DNA from: Campylobacterales bacterium
GTDB lineage: Bacteria; Campylobacterota; Campylobacteria; Campylobacterales; QNZT01
NCBI GenBank assembly: GCA_026985685.1
Contig: JALSQA010000066.1
Location: 1-17,015 of the forward strand
Direction: 5' to 3'
DNA: 17,015 bases
Shown here: piece by piece, positions 14,724 through 17,015 of the stretch
Position numbering within the stretch: the first letter of the stretch is position 1
How the letters are laid out: each line of letters opens with the position of its first letter
Translations under genes and position numbers: made by a program
Notes under the pieces: generated by a model
What the model was told of the DNA's origin: nothing
What the model saw: the letters and a program-made list of their open reading frames with translations, nothing else
The model's database searches: none

Positions 14724-14860
14724 GAAAAAGCCTTTTTGTTTTATATCGACAAATATACAAAATATTTTAGTATTGCTTGAAGTTTTCAAATAAAACTTAA
14801 TCAGTAACTACCTCTTTTAAAAGAATCACACTTATGATCCAGTATGTAAGATGAAAAAAC

Positions 14861-16084
14861 TCAATACAAAAAACCAAACAACCACAAGGGTACTTTATTT
14901 CCAACCCCAACTTCTATATCATCAGCAACAACGAAAGAGTTTGGCATATCGGCAATTTGCCTGAAGCTTTTGTTTTTGCCTCCAATTTCAAAAGTGTATT
15001 TGTTTTTTACTAAAAAATCACCTTTTTTTGAAGCCAATAACTTGTCATCTAAAAAACTTAAATTTTTGGACAAAAGTAGATAGTTTTGTATTTGATTTGC
15101 AAAAAATATCTCTCTAATAGTCCCCGTTTCAGGATTAGAGCAGTATGCATAGGCTAGATTTGTATTGGCAAGGTATATTTTAGCCGGTTTTGCAAATATG
15201 TTGTCGCCCTTTGCTTGATGATGTAGTATATTAAATACTTTGCCTCTTTTTAAGTAGTAAAGATATTGGTAGAGTGTATTTCTGTTTATCTCTATTTTTT
15301 GAGCCAGTTTGGATATATTTAACTCATAAGGCTTAGATGAGCATATCAGTGCAACAAGTTGTTTTAACTTTATAATATACTTTGGTTCGATGTTAAATAT
15401 ATATGCCAAATCATGCTCTATAGTTGTGTTGATGGTTTCGTTTACCCTTTGTAAATAATCATTTTTAGTATCAAAATAAAATGGATAGTATCCATACTTC
15501 AGATACTCTTTAAAATGCTCAAATGGTTTTATTTGCCTGGTAATTTCTATGGCTATATCAGTATGGTCTTTCAAAATATCTTCTATCTCAAAAGTCTCAA
15601 ATTCTTTGTTTAACTTTAACTCTAAAAACTCTCTAAAGCTTAGTCCTCCAAACTGATACATTAAGGCTCTTCTACTTAGATCTGCTTTTGCATGTTGTAG
15701 CTTTATAGCACTGCTTCCACTAAAGATAACTTTTAGATCCAAAATGTCATAGATAGCTTTCAAGTGCTTTTCAAAATCAGGTATTTGGTGTATCTCATCG
15801 ATAACCAAAACCTCTCCACCATGTTTTTCAAAATCTTCTGCCAAATCCAAAAGCAATATGGTGCTTATGAGTAGATATTCTGCACTGATATATAGCTTTT
15901 TTGAGTGAGGCAAATCAAGCTCTTTTAGGTATTGCAAAAGAAAAGTTGTTTTACCGATTCCTCTATCGCCTGTGATACCAATAAGCTTTTGGTTAAAACT
16001 TACCTCTTTAAAAAAATATCGCTTATAGTTTAAATTTACACTTTCTATAGCTTTAATCGAAAATTGCTTAATTTGTTCATACAT
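14861..16084 (-). CDS. AAA family ATPase with C-terminal DUF4143 domain
   Basis: 407 residues. The N-terminal AAA_14 domain has Walker A GDRGIGKTT at 39-47, Walker B VLVIDEIHQ near 92-100, and FSGSSAI followed by SRRALMYQFGGLSFREFLEL, the usual AAA_14 order with a sensor Ser/Arg block. After a helical middle with a winged-helix-like part (ISKLAQKIEINRNTLYQYLYYL), the C-terminal DUF4143 region ends with DFLVKNKYTFEIGGKNKS, which resembles the degenerate PD-(D/E)XK nuclease-like end of this family. The function of these proteins is not established; they are scattered, often single-gene and patchily distributed. AAAGG lies about 8 bases before the ATG. It stands alone, with its own strong promoter, among genes of other functions, which fits recent acquisition. 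Confidence 0.9.
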   Translation of the reverse strand: MYEQIKQFSIKAIESVNLNYKRYFFKEVSFNQKLIGITGDRGIGKTTFLLQYLKELDLPHSKKLYISAEYLLISTILLLDLAEDFEKHGGEVLVIDEIHQIPDFEKHLKAIYDILDLKVIFSGSSAIKLQHAKADLSRRALMYQFGGLSFREFLELKLNKEFETFEIEDILKDHTDIAIEITRQIKPFEHFKEYLKYGYYPFYFDTKNDYLQRVNETINTTIEHDLAYIFNIEPKYIIKLKQLVALICSSKPYELNISKLAQKIEINRNTLYQYLYYLKRGKVFNILHHQAKGDNIFAKPAKIYLANTNLAYAYCSNPETGTIREIFFANQIQNYLLLSKNLSFLDDKLLASKKGDFLVKNKYTFEIGGKNKSFRQIADMPNSFVVADDIEVGVGNKVPLWLFGFLY

Positions 16085-16116
16085 AAAATAGACCTTTTGC
16101 TTATCTTATTAAGCAT

Positions 16117-16145
16117 ATTATAGTATATTTTGTCTACATTGTCAA
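16117..16145 (-). promoter_or_regulatory. Perfect-consensus sigma70 promoter of the AAA/DUF4143 gene, with overlapping inverted repeats
   Basis: On the minus strand TTGACA (16140-16145), a 17-base spacer and TATAAT (16117-16122) are an exact consensus promoter. The -35 lies in TTGTTTGACAA, where TTGT and ACAA form an inverted repeat. Just downstream, near the expected start of transcription, GCTTA and TAAGC flank a 6-base spacer (16099-16114). Both could be operators. A perfect -35 is unlike the other promoters in this window. Confidence 0.75.
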
Positions 16146-16156
16146 ACAATAAAGAG

Positions 16157-16267
16157 TTAATGAAAAAGAGGTGTTTGTTGCTTTTGTGTTAGAGAAGCAT
16201 GTTTTAGATCAAGGCTAAAGTCAAAAGTTATACTGCTACTTGCCAATATAGTTTTGCTCTTTTTCAT
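16157..16267 (-). other. Spacer segment with 11-bp inverted repeats and a 36-codon open frame
   Basis: ATGAAAAAGAG occurs at 16160-16170 on the plus strand and again at 16267-16257 on the minus strand, bounding about 108 bp. The minus-strand copy is the start of a 36-codon frame (MKKSKTILASSS to TPLFH) ending in TAA at 16157, 12 bp before the -35 of the AAA gene. No Shine-Dalgarno precedes it, so I do not call a gene. It is the main content of the 291-bp gap 16085-16375 besides the AAA promoter. Confidence 0.35.
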
Positions 16268-16375
16268 AGTCAGGAAATTTTGGAAAGAGTACTCATCTCT
16301 ACTAAATAAAACTATTAACAATGCAGTAATAAAAACATGCTACACTTATATAAACAACTTTATAAAGGAGCTATC

Positions 16376-16933
16376 ATGAGATATCTATTATTGTTAAGTG
16401 CTTTGTTCTTCTTATCAGCTTGTAGTCCAAAATATAAAACCATATATAACTATACTTCACCCACAAGCCAAAGCGGTAAATCATGTCTAAAAACTTGCCA
16501 GGAAAAACTTGCAACATGTAAAGAAATCTGTAAATCAAACTTTGATATTTGCAAAGTAAAAGCGATAAAAAAAGCAAAACTTCAATATCAACAAAAATTG
16601 AAAGCCTATTATAAAGCCCTTGAAACGTATGCCAATCAAGTACAAATGCATAACCTGGAAAATGACCTTTATTTTTATAGTGATTTTTACTATCCTAGCA
16701 GAGGTTATGGATATTGGGGTCCATTTGGTCCATATTTCATGTGGGATATGCATCCTGCTTACAACATCCAAAAACCTAAAAAACCTACCCTTCAAGAGGA
16801 AATTCAAAAAGTAGAACTTCAAGAGTGCCAAATCGATTGCAAATGCCAAGTAAGCTACGACAACTGTTTTCAAGGATGCGGAGGAAAAATCACACAGAAA
16901 AAAATCTGTATCCAAAACTGTACACATGAATAA
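16376..16933 (+). CDS. Cysteine-rich lipoprotein with repeated CX3C motifs, function unknown
   Basis: 185 residues from ATG at 16376, chosen over an in-frame ATG at 16337 because AAGGAG (16365-16370) precedes it and because MRYLLLLSALFFLSAC is a clean lipoprotein signal with C16 lipidated. Two cysteine clusters follow. C37, C41, C48, C52 and C59 are spaced so that C37/C48, C41/C52 and C48/C59 are each 11 apart, in a predicted helix. C151, C155, C157, C164, C168, C178 and C182 contain three CX3C pairs. Between them lie a Lys-rich helix (60-85) and an aromatic Tyr/Trp/Gly-rich stretch (98-129). No CXXCH heme site is present. Disulfide-stapled helices or metal binding at the cell surface are possible; I recognise no family. 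The next gene starts inside its stop region. Confidence 0.85.
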   Translation: MRYLLLLSALFFLSACSPKYKTIYNYTSPTSQSGKSCLKTCQEKLATCKEICKSNFDICKVKAIKKAKLQYQQKLKAYYKALETYANQVQMHNLENDLYFYSDFYYPSRGYGYWGPFGPYFMWDMHPAYNIQKPKKPTLQEEIQKVELQECQIDCKCQVSYDNCFQGCGGKITQKKICIQNCTHE

Positions 16934-17015
16934 AAAATCGATCCTTATAACAGGATGTTCATCTGGTATAGGATATTTTTGTGCAAAAGCATTGCAAAAA
17001 GATGGATATCATGTT
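16926..17015 (+). CDS. Short-chain dehydrogenase/reductase, N-terminal fragment (cut by window edge)
   Basis: Thirty codons are visible from ATG at 16926, which overlaps the end of the cysteine-rich lipoprotein gene by 8 bp. ILITGCSSGIGYFCAKAL contains the TGxxxGIG cofactor loop of classical SDR enzymes, so the product should be an NAD(P)-dependent oxidoreductase. Substrate and full length cannot be judged. The overlap suggests co-transcription with the lipoprotein. Confidence 0.85.
   Translation, partial: MNKKSILITGCSSGIGYFCAKALQKDGYHV

Noticed and set aside
14724..14789. Upstream ATG at 14789 for the META lipoprotein
   Set aside because: It adds 22 residues before a complete lipoprotein signal and has no ribosome binding site, unlike 14723.
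14813..14824. Perfect palindrome TCTTTTAAAAGA between the META lipoprotein and AAA genes
   Set aside because: Short and A/T-dominated; expected by chance in such AT-rich spacers and not near a clear promoter.
16337..16375. Upstream ATG at 16337 for the cysteine-rich lipoprotein
   Set aside because: It would bury the lipoprotein signal behind 13 extra residues, and the AAGGAG site belongs to 16376.

Overview
The window is a contiguous, AT-rich, gene-dense chromosomal segment that most resembles the phylum Campylobacterota (Epsilonproteobacteria), probably a free-living sulfur-oxidising or hydrogen-oxidising type such as the Sulfurimonas/Sulfurovum group. Three things suggest this. The proteins have the expected character. 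There are extended -10 promoters of the form TTTGCTATAAT without a clear -35. The minus-strand gene order hom, aminotransferase, periplasmic protein, lysine-rich membrane protein, rRNA methylase, rsmI, rpmE, rsmE, membrane protein is, from memory and not searched, the same as Cj0149c to Cj0157c in Campylobacter jejuni. No tRNA, rRNA, CRISPR array or complete insertion sequence was found.

Left half (1-9912, all minus strand). Reading in the direction of transcription, a four-helix membrane protein and rsmE form a short unit with its own promoter (9907-9912) and an intrinsic terminator (8735-8766). A 271-bp element with 27-bp terminal inverted repeats follows (8397-8667). Then comes a tightly packed run of eight genes: rpmE, rsmI, an rlmB-type 2'-O-methyltransferase, a lysine-rich one-helix membrane protein with a loosely RodZ-like layout, a small exported protein, an AlaC-like aminotransferase, hom, and a Cys-type formate dehydrogenase catalytic subunit that runs off the left edge. 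Gaps are -8 to 34 bp with GTGA and ATGA overlaps, so this looks like one operon mixing ribosome maturation, envelope and amino-acid genes, ending in a molybdoenzyme.

Middle (9913-14187, mostly plus strand). A MshM/ExeA-like ATPase and a MshN-like one-helix TPR protein overlap by 11 bp and look like two parts of a type IV pilus, type II secretion or DNA-uptake machine whose other parts are not here. A hairpin-rich non-coding stretch (11605-11692) follows, then a minus-strand LVIVD-repeat lipoprotein. A divergent promoter region leads to carboxynorspermidine/carboxyspermidine dehydrogenase and a ferredoxin:thioredoxin reductase catalytic chain. The first makes a spermidine precursor from aspartate semialdehyde, the same intermediate that hom consumes.

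Right end (14188-17015). This part looks more accessory: a META-domain lipoprotein, an AAA_14/DUF4143 ATPase behind a perfect-consensus sigma70 promoter, a 111-bp spacer segment holding a 36-codon frame with 11-bp inverted repeats at its ends, a cysteine-rich lipoprotein with repeated CX3C motifs, and the first 30 codons of a short-chain dehydrogenase.

The best candidate for something undescribed is the element at 8397-8667. Its inverted repeats nest as an outer stem and two inner arms (a three-way junction), it carries two UNCG-type tetraloop hairpins on the minus strand, and it lies inside an otherwise conserved gene run.
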